Assembly: GCA_950295325.1 (NCBI GenBank)
Contig: OX485809.1
Location: 10,416,001-10,480,000 of the forward strand
DNA from: Polytrichum commune
Taxonomy: Eukaryota > Streptophyta > Polytrichopsida > Polytrichales > Polytrichaceae
Direction: 5' to 3'
DNA length: 64,000 bases
The number at the start of each line of letters is the position of its first letter. Position 1 is the stretch's first letter. Position numbers and translations under genes: made by a program. Below, in pieces: positions 38,325 to 49,908 of the stretch. The notes beneath the pieces are model-generated. The model searched no databases. It saw only the letters and a list, made by a program, of their open reading frames with translations, and was not told where the DNA came from.

Positions 38325-38882
38325 TAGCCCTAAAGGTTTGAGTCTTGACCCTGTGTTGACCTTGTTTCAAAGATCTAATGTAGAGTATGATTTAAAGACT
38401 TCACCATAAAATGTCTCTGTTGTTTTGTTTTTAAAAAAGTTGTTGTGTGAGGAAGAGATCATTTCAATTTTTTTTTGAAAATGGGCTAGTTGCAAGAGTG
38501 TTCTAGATATCCTAATACTATCTTGCACATGGTTAGTTCTGGTTGGCTGTCCAACGAAGACCAAACTTTGGATCATTTTAGAGACCACTTTACATCAACA
38601 GTCATTTATGGAACTCCACTTGAAGAACGGGTTACTAAAGCCACATGTGGCTGGTTATGGTTGGTTGCCGCACTTTGGTCCACTTCAGAGACCATCCTTA
38701 GGTCTCTTCCCACATGACAAAGCCAATACATTTTGAGTCTCTAAAACAAAACAAGGGAAGGTGGCTTGGCTATGAGAGGCTCTTTCCCAAAAAGCCTTTA
38801 TGAATTACTTCACTAATTGTGATATATAGTGTCATATGGTATTTTTATGTCACTATGGTAACTTTTTGGATGATGCTTCTCC
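38325..38882. other. Spacer, nothing recognised
   Basis: Short frames on both strands; none resembles a protein family. Confidence 0.4.
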
Positions 38883-39376
38883 ACGGGTAGATCACTTAGT
38901 GCATTTTAAAAACGATGTGCGGCATAATATAGAGAGGATTAAAATCATTTGAAATAAAAATTATAAAGGGATTCCAAATAATGAAGGGGCCATTAAATTT
39001 AGACAATCCCATTATAAGTAAGTTAGATGGACATAAAACGTGGGCCATTATTTTTTGTAAAATTAATATAGAGGTTGAAGATAAGGATCCTAGAAGGTAT
39101 GTTTAGTATGGTATGTAAATGGGTTTAAGACTCACGGGGATGGATGATAATTGGGATTTCCATCTGTCCAAAATTACTTAAAAGGAATATAGAGTACAAA
39201 AAATTGCAGTGACTTGGACAATATAAGTAATGGAAGGGTGCCAACAAATGGGCCATTTTTGAAATTTAAGTAATTATAGGGAGGCTTTAATTCAACCCTT
39301 GAAGGTAAATAGCTCCAAAACAAAAAACCCCCAGCCGCACGTGGTGCATAAAAATGCCTTAGAGTGATCTACCCGT
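38883..39376. mobile_element. MITE-like element with imperfect inverted ends (ACGGGTAGATCACT)
   Basis: The left end ACGGGTAGATCACTTAGTGC, continuing to GTGCGGC, is the imperfect inverse of the right end (GCCGCACGTGGTGCATAAAA then AGTGATCTACCCGT), about 48 bp per arm. Flanks contain GCTTCTCC and GCTTCC, a possible degraded 8-9 bp duplication, which would suggest hAT or Mutator. No coding capacity. Confidence 0.6.
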
Positions 39377-39702
39377 ACGCTTCCTATGAATAAATGAACA
39401 AATATTGTCATGATGATGGATGAGTTCATCTATTGGCCGAAACCCTACCTTCTCTTGTCAGCAACTTGTGATGAAATATTGTTATGGATGATTGGAATTT
39501 GGATGAGGAATCGCTTGGTAAGTGATAGTAATTGCAACACTATAAATCTATAATCCCCCCAAAAGTTTACAAGGAATGACAAATGATGTTAGAACACGAT
39601 GTTCAATATTTTGAGAGAGTGGGATCCTCTCAAAATAATATTGGCCATTTGGACACCTAAAAGTCATGTTAGGTTGATAAATACTAGATTATACTTCAGA
39701 CG

Positions 39703-40109
39703 TGTAGTTTCCATTAAAATGAGAGTATGTTAAGCTGGGAAATTGATTCATTTAGGTTGAGTTGACCTAAATGAGGACAATATTTTGTCAATTTAGGTTG
39801 AGTTGACCTAAATGAGGACATTATGTTGTCAATTTAGGTTGAGTCGACCTAAATGAGGACAATTATGTTAGTCAATTTAGGTTGAATCGACCTAAATGAG
39901 GACATTATGTTGTCAATTTAGGTTGAGTCGACCTAAATGAGGACAATATGTTGTCAATTTAGGTTGAGTTGACCTAAACGAGGACAATATGTTAATTAAT
40001 TTAGGTTGAGTCGACCTAAATGAGGACAATATGTTATCAATTTAGGTTGAGTTGACCTAAATGAGTCGATTTCCCAGCTTAACATACTCTCATTTTAATG
40101 GAAACTACA
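39703..40109. mobile_element. Fold-back-like element: long perfect TIRs around eight palindromic repeat units
   Basis: The 40-bp termini starting TGTAGTTTCCATTAAAATGA are perfect inverses, and the inversion extends imperfectly to about 58 bp (into CATTTAGG). ACG lies directly outside both ends (39700-39702, 40110-40112), a probable 3-bp TSD. The interior is eight direct repeats of about 42 bp (starting near 39750, 39792, 39833, 39876, 39918, 39958, 40000 and 40041), each with TTTAGGT and ACCTAAA arms around GAGTYG. The whole element can fold as one large stem plus a series of small hairpins. It has no coding capacity. Confidence 0.88.
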
Positions 40110-40112
40110 ACG

Positions 40113-41458
40113 GAATTTACGGCGGAAAATCAAATGTTATTTTTTTACTTGTACTCTACAACTTTCCAGTGGTTTTCATTTCATTCTTGGATTAATAGTT
40201 TGCTTTATGTACTCTCAATTCACCGGAAAACTCTCATTTTAATGAATATTGTGTTTTGGGTTAACATTTAGTGTTGGTGACACTGCACCGCAGTTTACAA
40301 TTAGTATTTAGAATTGGTGATGTTCAATATTATATTTAGTGTAACTCTTTTCATATTAAAGCTTACACTAAGCATTCTTCACCAAACTTTCACTGAGCTT
40401 CACGAAATCTTATTATTAATTAAGATACGACATACATTATCCGAGCCCTATTACCGCTCAAAGACAGTCTCCACAATGCGTCTATCCTATGATATGGGAC
40501 AAAGCCAATAATATAAATTGATAGTTTCGGAGTCCTTTAGGGCGAGAGGGAATCGGCACAACTTGAAAAGTGGCCTCCGGACTTGCATACCACGTCAGGG
40601 CTTTTATATTGGATGAATGAGAAGCAATTTTCTCCAGCCAGTCCCTCAGGGGTTATCATCCATTAGTTTCATCCATAAGAGCAACCACATCCATCCATAT
40701 CCGCTGAAGAGAGCTGCACCAGGCCGACGCGGGGAACAGGAAAAGGTACGGGATTCAAACATCGAAGAAGAAGAAGAAGAAGAAAAGGCGGAGCTCGCAA
40801 AATCTCCGACGTATGTATGTATACAATAAGCTGCGGTTAAGAAGGCTGGACGCTGAAGTTATGGAATGCAATCGTCGACGTTGGAAAACTTGAAAGCATC
40901 GGTAAGGGGGCGGTGCGCTTAGCTGCAGCAGTACCAGTACTGGCGGTGGCGTACACGCCTCAACTCCCTTACCGCTGAAGCTATGATCGCTGAATTCCAT
41001 CGATGCTACGGTAATTATCCATAGGAAATCTGGTAAGACTGTGTATTATAAGAGTCGAGGGGAACGGTTTCTGAAATCATGAACCATTTGCGGTACTACA
41101 GGCCTTGGTTCATCATCACACCACACAAGTCAAGAGCATACAGTGTGCGTGAATTAGCTTGCAGATTGGTTGCTTGGATGTGCGCATAGCTCGGACGTCT
41201 TTGCGTGCGCTCTCTTCTACGTTTTTTCTCGAGTGTTGGCGCTTGAACGTGATGGTTCGGTCCGAGAGTGCGGCTTGTGGGCATTTAATTGGAGAAGATT
41301 AAGAGAATTGTTTCGAATCAGGTGTTTGTTGACTCATTTCGTCTGGTTCAATTCTGTTCCATAGTTTAGATAGCTTCGAGAATTTCTGCGCTACTGGATT
41401 TTTCATTGCCGTGAACATTCAATCTGTCTCGTTGGAAGGTGCACGTGAATTGATCCAC
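40113..41458 (+). promoter_or_regulatory. Upstream region and 5' leader of the DMP gene
   Basis: No other gene recognised. The GC content rises from about 40.6 kb, and an (AAG)n run lies at 40764-40784. The frame of the DMP protein is open from 41333 (after a TGA) but has no ATG before 41459, so 41333-41458 is untranslated leader. At 40585-40630 there is a copy of the CTTTTATRTTGGATGAATGAG repeat motif. Confidence 0.4.
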
Positions 41459-42208
41459 ATGAATGCAGAAACACTACCAGAGAGCGTGCAGCTGCAACAG
41501 TCGAGCACCTTTACTGTCGTCAAGAACCTGTACAACACCATTAAGGAGCTGATCCTGATCATTAGAGATTGTTTCAAGATGTCTGGCGCTTCAAGCACCT
41601 CCTCGGGGACGAAATCCGCCAAGGAAATCCTCGCTCAGCTCGCCAATATACTTCCTACCAGCACATATATGGCGTTCCAGGTGATTGCGCCCCTAGCAAC
41701 AAACAACGGCCACTGCGGCCTCACGGAGAAGATCGTCACCGGAATTCTCCTCGTCGTCTTTGCTATCATCATCACGTTTTCGTGCTTCACGGACAGCGTC
41801 AAAATTGGCGACAAGGTGTACTATGGCATTGTGACTAGCAAGGGATTGTGGAACTGGAGCTTCTCAGGCGTCATCTCCGGCGCTGATACAAACTTCTACA
41901 CCGGCGGCACTACCAAGTACAAACTTCGAGCGTGGGATTTCATAAACGCATTTGTCTCCTTGATTGCTTTCGCGGCTCTTACGCTCCTCGCTGACCCTAT
42001 CGCCAGCTGCTTCTTTCCACGATTAAGTTCCACGGTTTACAAGGCTGTGCCATTGATCGTCGGGGTCTTGGTTTCGTTCATTGTTTCTTTTGCGCCAACG
42101 GCCAGGAACGGTGTGGGATACTCGATTTCAATTCACTCTGTCTCAGCCTCCACTACTGCCAGCTTGCTGCAGCACGAAGTGCCTGCCAATTCTCGCCCCG
42201 CCCCCTGA
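41459..42208 (+). CDS. DMP (DUF679) family membrane protein
   Basis: Intronless coding region of 249 residues from the first ATG at 41459 (MNAETLPESV); an internal ATG at 41579 (MSGASSTS) would give 209 residues, nearer the usual 200-240 for the family, so the start is not certain. The DMP domain begins at about residue 58 with LANILPTSTYMAFQVIAPL and NNGHCG, followed by TM2 (about 92-112), the motif CFTDS and KVYYGIVTSKGLW, TM3 (159-178, after YKLRAWDF), and TM4 (197-215) ending in FAPTARNGVGYS. The four membrane segments and these motifs match the plant DMP family, whose members act in membrane remodelling during senescence or in gamete fusion; which role applies here cannot be told. The C-terminal tail (about 30 residues) is Ser/Ala-rich. 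Confidence 0.92.
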   Translation: MNAETLPESVQLQQSSTFTVVKNLYNTIKELILIIRDCFKMSGASSTSSGTKSAKEILAQLANILPTSTYMAFQVIAPLATNNGHCGLTEKIVTGILLVVFAIIITFSCFTDSVKIGDKVYYGIVTSKGLWNWSFSGVISGADTNFYTGGTTKYKLRAWDFINAFVSLIAFAALTLLADPIASCFFPRLSSTVYKAVPLIVGVLVSFIVSFAPTARNGVGYSISIHSVSASTTASLLQHEVPANSRPAP

Positions 42209-43080
42209 CCATCTCGGTAAGACTTCCCTAATATCTTCTCACTGAGTTTTTTTCGCGATTACGATGCAGTGTGATGATGGAGGATTCACATACTTGATGA
42301 AGTCCGTGGCGATGAATATTGTAGCTCGACGTCGTTCAGTAGGATGGCGGACGATATATAAGACAATACGTCGCCGGTTCTTCTGAGATAATTGTGGTCA
42401 AGAGCTGATTTATATTTCAGTCTCAATCTTCTTGTAACAAATTGGAGATAGAGAAGTTTCAACTTCTCGGTTTACCCCATTGAAAATAAATGTATTCCCC
42501 GTTGATTATCAACGGGAAAGAGATCTAAGAACCACGTCCTCGTTGAATTAGGAAACTTGAATTGCTCTAGAAGTTTCGTTGATCATAATAGAATATATAC
42601 TTTTCCGATTGCTTTGGTATTATTTTACGCAATTCATCTCTCTCTGTCTCTCTGTCTCTCTCTCTGTTGCTGACATTATGATGATAACTCCATACCGATA
42701 ATTTGTACGCTTATCGTATATATCTCCTCTCGTAACCTTTTATCAGTTCTGATTAACGATGGTCGGTTCACTGTAAGAGGTTGAGAAGCAAAGACTTCGC
42801 CGGTACCTTTAACATCATACTCATTATGTAGAGCATGCAAATAACTATCTCTCGTCCTCCTCACGTTATTGCATCTGTGAAGAATACTAGACAGCTCGTT
42901 CAACTGCTAACTGACTCGATACTAATGCCTCCTGTGCATTTTTCTTGCAGGCCCAGTCTTCTGTACCATTTAATTGAATAATTTCCACAAAGAGGATTTG
43001 ATTTTTGTAGTGATCCTATTGGATCACTATTGTACTATTGCAGACGAAATAAACTTTTCCCCATCTTGGACTTGGAATGC
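42209..43080 (+). other. 3'UTR of the DMP gene, with a probable intron
   Basis: A consensus donor (TCG then GTAAGA, intron from 42217) lies eight bases after the stop codon and a strong pyrimidine-rich acceptor (TTTTTCTTGCAG) ends at 42950. A poly(A) signal-like AATAAA is at about 43048-43053. The junction is within 50 bases of the stop, so it would not by the usual rule trigger nonsense-mediated decay. A TC-rich microsatellite (about 42638-42665) lies within the intron. Confidence 0.5.
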
Positions 43081-45023
43081 TCCGAAGATCTGTTGTAAAA
43101 TATGATATGTCGGGTGCCTATATATATCGCAAAATATCAGATTTTATTCCTTATATGATGTTTTGAAACCTATATGGTTGAGTCTCGAAGTCCCTTGAGA
43201 TGCAAATTGCAACACATCAATTTGTAGATTCTGGCTAAGATCAATATTGTTTCTCAAATTGTTGTGCATGAAGGTTGTTCGTCCTCACACTACATTGAAT
43301 TTGTTACATTTTTTGGGGCAGAGGAGTAGGCATTTAATGATCTCAAAGAAGAAAAATGTTCGTGCACGACATAACACTCAGACATGAAGCATTTCAGATA
43401 GATCCGTTCTGTGATTTCTCTGCCATAGCCTCAAGCCATGAAAGAATGTGCAAGTCTAGCTGACCGACAAATGAGGAAGCTGAGATTAACTGGCATAAGT
43501 ACTTTAATGTGGGAACGCATCCACATAGCACAGGAATCGCAAGAGAAATATCTCAACGGCCAACTTGTGGTGTTCGTTGAAATCATTGAGTTGAATTAGG
43601 AAAATTAGGAAAACATAGGACGTGCAATTCTGGCGGCATGGCTAGATAAGTAGGGAAATGTTGGTGGGTAACAAGTCAGGATTCCTCATATCTACCTAAG
43701 GGAAGCAGTTGCGGCTTGACATCCTGAACCATAATTCCAACCCTTCACTTGTTTCCTTCAGGTCTACTTCCCCTTTCAGCTCCCCTTCTGCTCCCTTCAG
43801 CTCTCGAGTATCGCAGCACCTCTTCAAGGATCTGAAAGGATTCTAAGAAGGCAGGCGTTCTCTAAGCAGATGAAGGCCATCACATTCTACACAGCAGTAT
43901 TTCCGAGGATTTGCAAGCTCAAGTGGTGTCCGCTCATCCAGAGCTTGTGTGTGAAGGTGCATTTAAACCACGTGTTTAATTTGGAGCGTTCACCATTGGT
44001 ATTGCAGTTCTTGACGGCAGAGTTTTAAGTTTTACAAGTTTGGACTAACTACAATTTTCCAGAAAGAAGTTTGGGGTCATCACCATGGTGGACCAAAGTG
44101 GAGCTGACTACGTTTTCGGGAATCACAACTCCACTTTCATATTTTGTGCACATGTGCACCTCGTTTCTTGCCGTTTCTGTCACCTTCTTGTTGAGCTGCA
44201 TTTGACAAATGATTGGGGTGACATTGCTTGATAGGTTTTCGAGAAGCATGTTGCGAATTCTGGCAAGAGTTTACAGCTATGATATGGACGCCTGAATCTT
44301 CAAGCAGAAACATGTAGAAAAATTCCAGGTATTTAAATTCTAAAAGTCCAATAACAGATATCATGATGAAGCTGTTGGTGAACTCCATTTTTGTGCTTCA
44401 AATCTGTATTAATTTTGACATGGAGTATCCAAGATTTGCTTATTTGGCGCAAGTTCAAGTGCTAACACTAACGAATGCCCCACACTTAGATTGATCGTGG
44501 AGACAGCGGAGTCGCTGGAAGTGCAGAGTCGATTGAAATAGCTAAAGAGGGTGTTGCGAACGAGGTTCCTTGCTGCAGCAAGAGCGGACTTCGGCCACGA
44601 GGTACAGCAGCTCTCCATGCCGTTGAAGCCTAACCCAGAAGCTGAGTACAGTCATAGCCACTACACTACCCGAAGCAGTCCTCAAAGCCCCATACCCATT
44701 TTACGGGTTTTGTAAACTAAAGAAACTCACAAGCTTATCACTTCTACAACAATCTACATGATAAACATATATTTCACAAAAGCAGAATACAATCTTACTA
44801 ACTATAATATATTGTCTCCAACTAACACTTGGTAGTGACTGTCAATGTCCAAGTAGCTTCTAGAAACATCTACGATTATCTTCTCTCAGCATACTAATTT
44901 TGAACTAAAACTAACTCACTAACTAACAACAAACTAATCCAAAAACGGCCCTTGGATTGGCATACGACGTGACGGAGTGGGACGCTACATCAGTGGCATG
45001 AACCCTTCGACTGAGTATTACTA
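43081..45023. other. Intergenic, no gene recognised
   Basis: Frames at 44.05-44.6 kb on the minus strand overlap each other and resemble nothing. Sequence at 44.9-45.0 kb (GGACGCTACATCAGTGGCAT) has the look of a retroelement junction, but no second copy supports it. Confidence 0.4.
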
Positions 45024-45461
45024 CACCCTAAACTCTGTAATATCAACCCCCATAATGTCACTCACTCTCTAATATCCCAAAACCCTAGGGAGGGGATGTT
45101 CGTACTTCAAATCTCACTTCTTATTGTCACATTTTTCTCCCTTATATCATGAAATTTGTCATTTATGCAAACCATCAAAGAAGTCAACCCACAACCTCAC
45201 ATTGCGCTATGTGTCAATATGTGGAGTGTCTTCTTCTTCTTCTTCTTCTTGAATGTTGGTGCATGCATATGTCACATCGCCCGGGAAGGCCAAGTGGAGT
45301 GGACCACACCACACCATTAAAATGTGGCACTTTGTGTTATTCCATAATGTTGCATGCTACACTAATTCTATAGTATCACGCATCCATGTTAACACTACAA
45401 TTCTCTGTAATATCACGTGCACTTTGGTTGCCACAGGTGTGATACTACAGAGTTTAGAGTG
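45024..45461 (+). mobile_element. TA-flanked mariner/pogo-like MITE, short copy A
   Basis: Left end CACCCTAAACTCTGTAATAT and right end the inverse of CACTCTAAACTCTGTAGTAT, with TA on both sides (45022-45023, 45462-45463). The interior shares CCAAAACCCTAGGGAGGGGA and TGTTATTCCATAATGTTGCA with the copies at 28054 and 49550 in inverted orientation. A (CTT)n run lies at 45231-45250. The ends resemble those of the Tigger element at 37183 (CACCCTAACCTTGATAATGT), so it is probably mobilised by a related transposase. Confidence 0.82.
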
Positions 45462-46804
45462 TACTTTGGAATCCAACCAACGGACATCTCGAGTCACTTG
45501 AAGACAAATGTGGCGTCCGTCAACAACCCAAATATGAGGTTTATTGGGGTTGTTCCAAAAGCTACATCACTGACCCTACCGATGTTGCCCAAGTTGACTA
45601 ACGCCACCTAGCGGGCCTCTCAGTGGCAAGGGTACACATGCGGCCATGAGATGGAGCCAAACGATCAGATTCCGCTCAGGAAGTCCTTAAATAAATTTCA
45701 AAGCATCCAACAAGCTTCGGAGAGGGCCCAATGCACAGGTAGCAAGAATCACATGCACCATCGAAATATTTCTTAATTCTATGTTGACTAATTTGCACAT
45801 TTTTCTTGTGCCTAGAATTATAGTGCTTCAAAGTTATCAACATTTCAATCTCTTAGAAGTGAAATTGATAGTTTGTATTTCATTATGTCATCGGCTTAAT
45901 TAACTTTTATTGTGTCATTTACAGAATCTATAAACTTATTGACCATAAATACAGAGGGAGTAGGTTTATCAAGTACTACCGCACCAAGACCTTGGATGAG
46001 GCAGCTGGGAGGGAAGCTCCAACAATTAATGGTCACTGGCCAACCATTTGGAAAAGGAATGTAGGAAATCAATGCACCCCCAAGCATGAAGATCAGGATC
46101 CCCAAGGAGATTGATGGGATGTATTAGGGGCGAACCACAACTACATAACAAACTATGCAACGAAGCAAGTGAAATCAAAAAATTACATACATTAGATTTT
46201 GCTACTTTTTCTTAAAGAAATATAATCAAGTCATAATGTATTTGGTGAAGTTGTTGACAATTGTCACATGATTATATTCTTGTGTGTTTTTGTAACATGT
46301 CGTGCTAACATCAAATTAGAGCTTATATCCAACGTTTATTTATCTAATGTACATACGCTCAGTAAACAGGACGAAAACATTGCTCACCTACCTTCTTTCA
46401 CATGTGAGTTACAAATTGTTGAGGGCTAAATGGGAGGAAAACACTAGATGGCGTGATCAAATAGCTTCTGGTATTGTGATACCTTTTCCTTTCTAAACAT
46501 TTCATTGAATAATGCTTTAAAAATATAAAACTACACCATAATATAAACCCAAATCTATTTCAAGAAAGAATGTGTGAAGTCCAACATAAATTTGTCTTTT
46601 TTTGTGATGTTATGATTTCATAATCTTGTTTTTAAACCATCCAAAGCCTCATAGCAACGTATGGATTTGCCATATTGTGACAAGCAAAAGCCCCGAAGAT
46701 GCAAATGGGTATTGTGTTCCATCCCCACCATGACCAAGAGTAGTTTGGTAGATCCAATTGCTACATCTCAGATAGTAATGGGTCTCCAAATCTCACGCCA
46801 CTGA
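45462..46804. other. Intergenic, nothing recognised
   Basis: AT-rich. No frame resembles a known protein and no element ends were identified. Confidence 0.4.
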
Positions 46805-47310
46805 GGGCCACTTCACACACGAGACTGTGAGCCCATGGCCATTACACTTCAAGCACTCTCATTGGTGGAAAAGGCGGAGCCGGTCCAAGTTCGCTACTTC
46901 ACACTACGCTTGAGGGACCAACGGAGTAGTGTGTGAATGCAAGATGGATGTAAAGTTCACATGGATTCCTACATGACATCCAATGGATCATGTTTCATGG
47001 TCACTCAAACTATTTTTAAAAACCACCTCTTGGAGGTAGGCCTAACACAAAACCGGGAGATCATGGCACTCCGAACACTCACAACCGTTGGTTTATTCTA
47101 TTTTAACATGCGTGAGGACCCGGATTAATAGAAATTTCATTGAAATGGCAATTGGTTGAGGGACCGGTCACATATGACTTCACACTACACTTGAGGGTCC
47201 GTGACCGCACTGCATGATCTTGGAGGTGTGTTGAGACAGCCTTTGGACACTTTCTTTTGGGCTCTCACAATTTCATGGTCATGGCTCTTGGCTCGTGTGT
47301 GAAGTGGCCC
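46805..47310. mobile_element. Harbinger/Tourist-like MITE, copy 2
   Basis: 506 bp, collinear with copy 1 at 32030-32535. Ends GGGCCACTTCACACACGAGA and the inverse of GGGCCACTTCACACACGAGC. The flanks are TGA on the left and TAA on the right, a single-base departure from a perfect 3-bp target duplication. Confidence 0.8.
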
Positions 47311-47676
47311 TAAGCAGGATGCTGATGGATTTGCAAAAGCTTCTTTTCCTGGTTGATGTTTTTGGTCATTAAGTTAGTTTGAATTGATGAGGGAGGAGGT
47401 ATATCTTATGGAAAATTTGGTCTGTGGTACGAATGTTGATTATTCTAGTAGAAAGAATGGCACAAACTCAAGAACAATTCAAGTTTGCTGTAATCTCTTT
47501 ACATTGTCAAGAAGAAAAAGGAAAGACGAGGACAAAGGTAGAGTCATATATTCAACATGGTAAGAATCTAATAGGTATAGGTATTGTTTGGATAAAAGGA
47601 GTATGTAAGTGCAATGAATATCAAATTGGAGAGTACAGAGAGTTGTCAGGCCGCCTATGGAATCTTGATTCATTTG

Positions 47677-48167
47677 TGCTACCCCATTTCATGGTATTTA
47701 GTGTCACATGCGTAATAGTGTCACTAACCCTATTTCGAGGCGTATGATAAGTTACACTTATGATCCACAACTTCACCATAAGTGTCACCTCATGACACTT
47801 GATGTTCAAGTGCGTTCATTGATATCTTGGCATGAGTATGTTCAACAAGTGTTATGAGGTGTATGTTTATGTTACACAATGATCTACAACTTGATTAAAG
47901 TGTACACAAATGACGCTCGTCATTAGTGTGCTCAAAAATATCTTCCCCTTGCATACTAAAACGCAAGACTTATCATTTAAAGTATCCCAATATGCTACTC
48001 TAAATGTCATAATGTACATATTTTTTTTCACTTAAAGAAGTTACTTATGTTGGTGAATGGAATTATATTGGCAATTAGCGAGCATGACACTTTGAGACCT
48101 CTAAGCATCTAGTTCAGGCCCTTTGCAAATACTGTACGTGACACTAAATACCATAAATGATGTAGTG
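47677..48167. mobile_element. TATTTAGTGT-family element, uninterrupted copy
   Basis: Left end GCTACCCCATTTCATGGTAT and right end the inverse of CACTACATCATTTATGGTAT. The interior is collinear with the interrupted member at 25886-27642 and shows what that copy looked like before the CACTA insertion (CTATTTCGAGGCGTATGATA). No coding capacity. Confidence 0.75.
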
Positions 48168-48273
48168 ATCCTCTCCCATGTCAAATATATTTAGTAGAAG
48201 GAAACCAAACACGGGAGTGAAGTATTCCTTAGAGTCATGGCTCAAGCCAAACTCAAGTGCAAACTTGTGATTA

Positions 48274-48517
48274 CACTATACCTTTTATGGTATTTAGTGT
48301 TACATGCATCATAATGTCAGTTACCCTAATTTGAGATGTTTGCTAGGTTACACTAATCATGAACAACTTCATCATTAATGTCACCTCATGACACTTGACG
48401 TTCAAATGTGCTTATCAATATCTTGGCATGGGCAATATATTTGATAATATTATGATGTCATTTTTAGATTGTTTGCCAATAACGTACGTGACACTAAATA
48501 TCATAAATGGTGCAGTG
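48274..48517. mobile_element. TATTTAGTGT-family element, deletion derivative
   Basis: Left end CACTATACCTTTTATGGTAT, right end the inverse of CACTGCACCATTTATGATAT. The left 150 bp follow the copy at 47677 (CACCTCATGACACTTGACGT; ATATCTTGGCATG), after which the middle is deleted; total 244 bp. Confidence 0.75.
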
Positions 48518-48925
48518 TGAAAGAGAAAGTTACTTTCTCATATGTGTGCACATATGTGGCCTTTAATTTACTAATATCTAATTGTCATAGTGGCTAACCT
48601 ACTTGGAGATCATTTTTCCTTCTCACTACGAGCAAATCACATGTCAATTCAGGTTCACCTATAAGTGACACTTCTTCCCCATGGCTCACGTCATGAAATG
48701 AAGTGACGATCAATAGAAGCGTCTTGATTGTATGAAGCTTCTAGTTCCGCCCTTTGTATCCTCTCTTTTTTTGAAAAAAAAACAATCATTTCACATTGAA
48801 ACCTCATAGAGGTGCATCAGAATTTGGGATGTAAATATAAAATTACCGCTCACCTTCCAGTTATATAAATTGAGTCGCTTGGTAAGTTTGCCTTGGAATC
48901 ACACATGTGTAAATAGGTGGTGGGA

Positions 48926-49463
48926 CAGGAATGCTATCTTGTGAGCGGTGAGCGGTGAGCAGTGAGCCGTGAGCAGAAAATTTGAATTTTTATTCTTCAA
49001 ATTTTTCAATGAAATGTATGATATAGACCCTATGACCATGGAGAATTTATGGTTTCATTCTATAAAATCTGCATATTATTTAACAAAAATTAATCAAGGT
49101 CCTATTTCCTTTTTTTGAGTTTTCGTGGATAAACACTTAAAATTTTAATTTACATTCTTATCCCTTATTTTATGTTCCCTATTATTTTGGAAGTTTTTTT
49201 TCTAAATTTTTTTTTCGTTTTCTTCCGTTTCTTTTTATGGATGTTTTTTTCAAAAGTTTATAATTTCTTCTACTCCACGGTTATAGGCACCATCCATAGT
49301 TAAACGTACCATCTACTTTTAGTCATATTTGTAAAGAAACTATACGAAGAGTCCTACTCGGTGTAAGAATTAAGTCAAATATTCTGATTTTTTTTTTTAA
49401 AATCCAAATTTTCTGCTCACCGCTCGCCGCTCACCGCTCACCGCTCACAAGATAGCGTCGCTG
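48926..49463. mobile_element. Mutator-like MITE with 9-bp target duplication
   Basis: A perfect 9-bp direct repeat GTGGTGGGA flanks it (48917-48925, 49464-49472). Ends CAGGAATGCTATCTTGTGAG and the inverse of CAGCGACGCTATCTTGTGAG are followed in both arms by tandem GAGCGGT heptamers (GTGAGCGGTGAGCGGTGAGC on the left) and by GCAGAAAATTTG. The AT-rich interior carries no frame. A 9-bp TSD points to Mutator-like elements; a hAT with a longer duplication is the alternative. Confidence 0.85.
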
Positions 49464-49549
49464 GTGGTGGGATATAATGTGATCCACTCTAATTGTGAAC
49501 ATGTTTTATAATTTTGAGTCTTTGTTGATACTTGGCACACACTTCATTG

Positions 49550-49906
49550 CACTCTAAACTCCATAATATCATGCTTGTGGCAACCAAAGTGCATGTGATA
49601 TTAAGGAGTTTTGTAGTGTTAACATGGATGCATGATAAAAGAGAATTAATGTAGCATGTAACATTATGGAATAACACAAAGTAAACATGGCAATAATGAC
49701 AATAATTATAATGGTGACAACGTGATGCGTGCGAGCATGTGGTTTGAATGCTTAGGTGGTTGGTTTAATGTCAAAACCCAAGATATATGGGAGGGAAACA
49801 TAACTATTAGGAGTGAGCTTTAAATTGAGAACATCCATTCCTTAGGGTTTTGAGATATAAGAGAAGGAGCAACATTAAGGAGGTTGGTATTACGGAGTTT
49901 AGGATG
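49550..49906 (-). mobile_element. TA-flanked mariner/pogo-like MITE, short copy B
   Basis: Left end CACTCTAAACTCCATAATAT, right end the inverse of CATCCTAAACTCCGTAATAC followed by TA (49907-49908); the left flank is TG rather than TA. Interior motifs GTTAACATGGATGCATGATA and CCATTCCTTAGGGTTTTGAG are shared with copies at 28054 and 45024. Confidence 0.75.
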
Positions 49907-49908
49907 TA

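Noticed and set aside
41411-41458. Extra N-terminal 16 residues of the DMP protein
   Set aside because: The frame is open but begins with GTG, and no ATG lies upstream in frame; the first ATG is at 41459.
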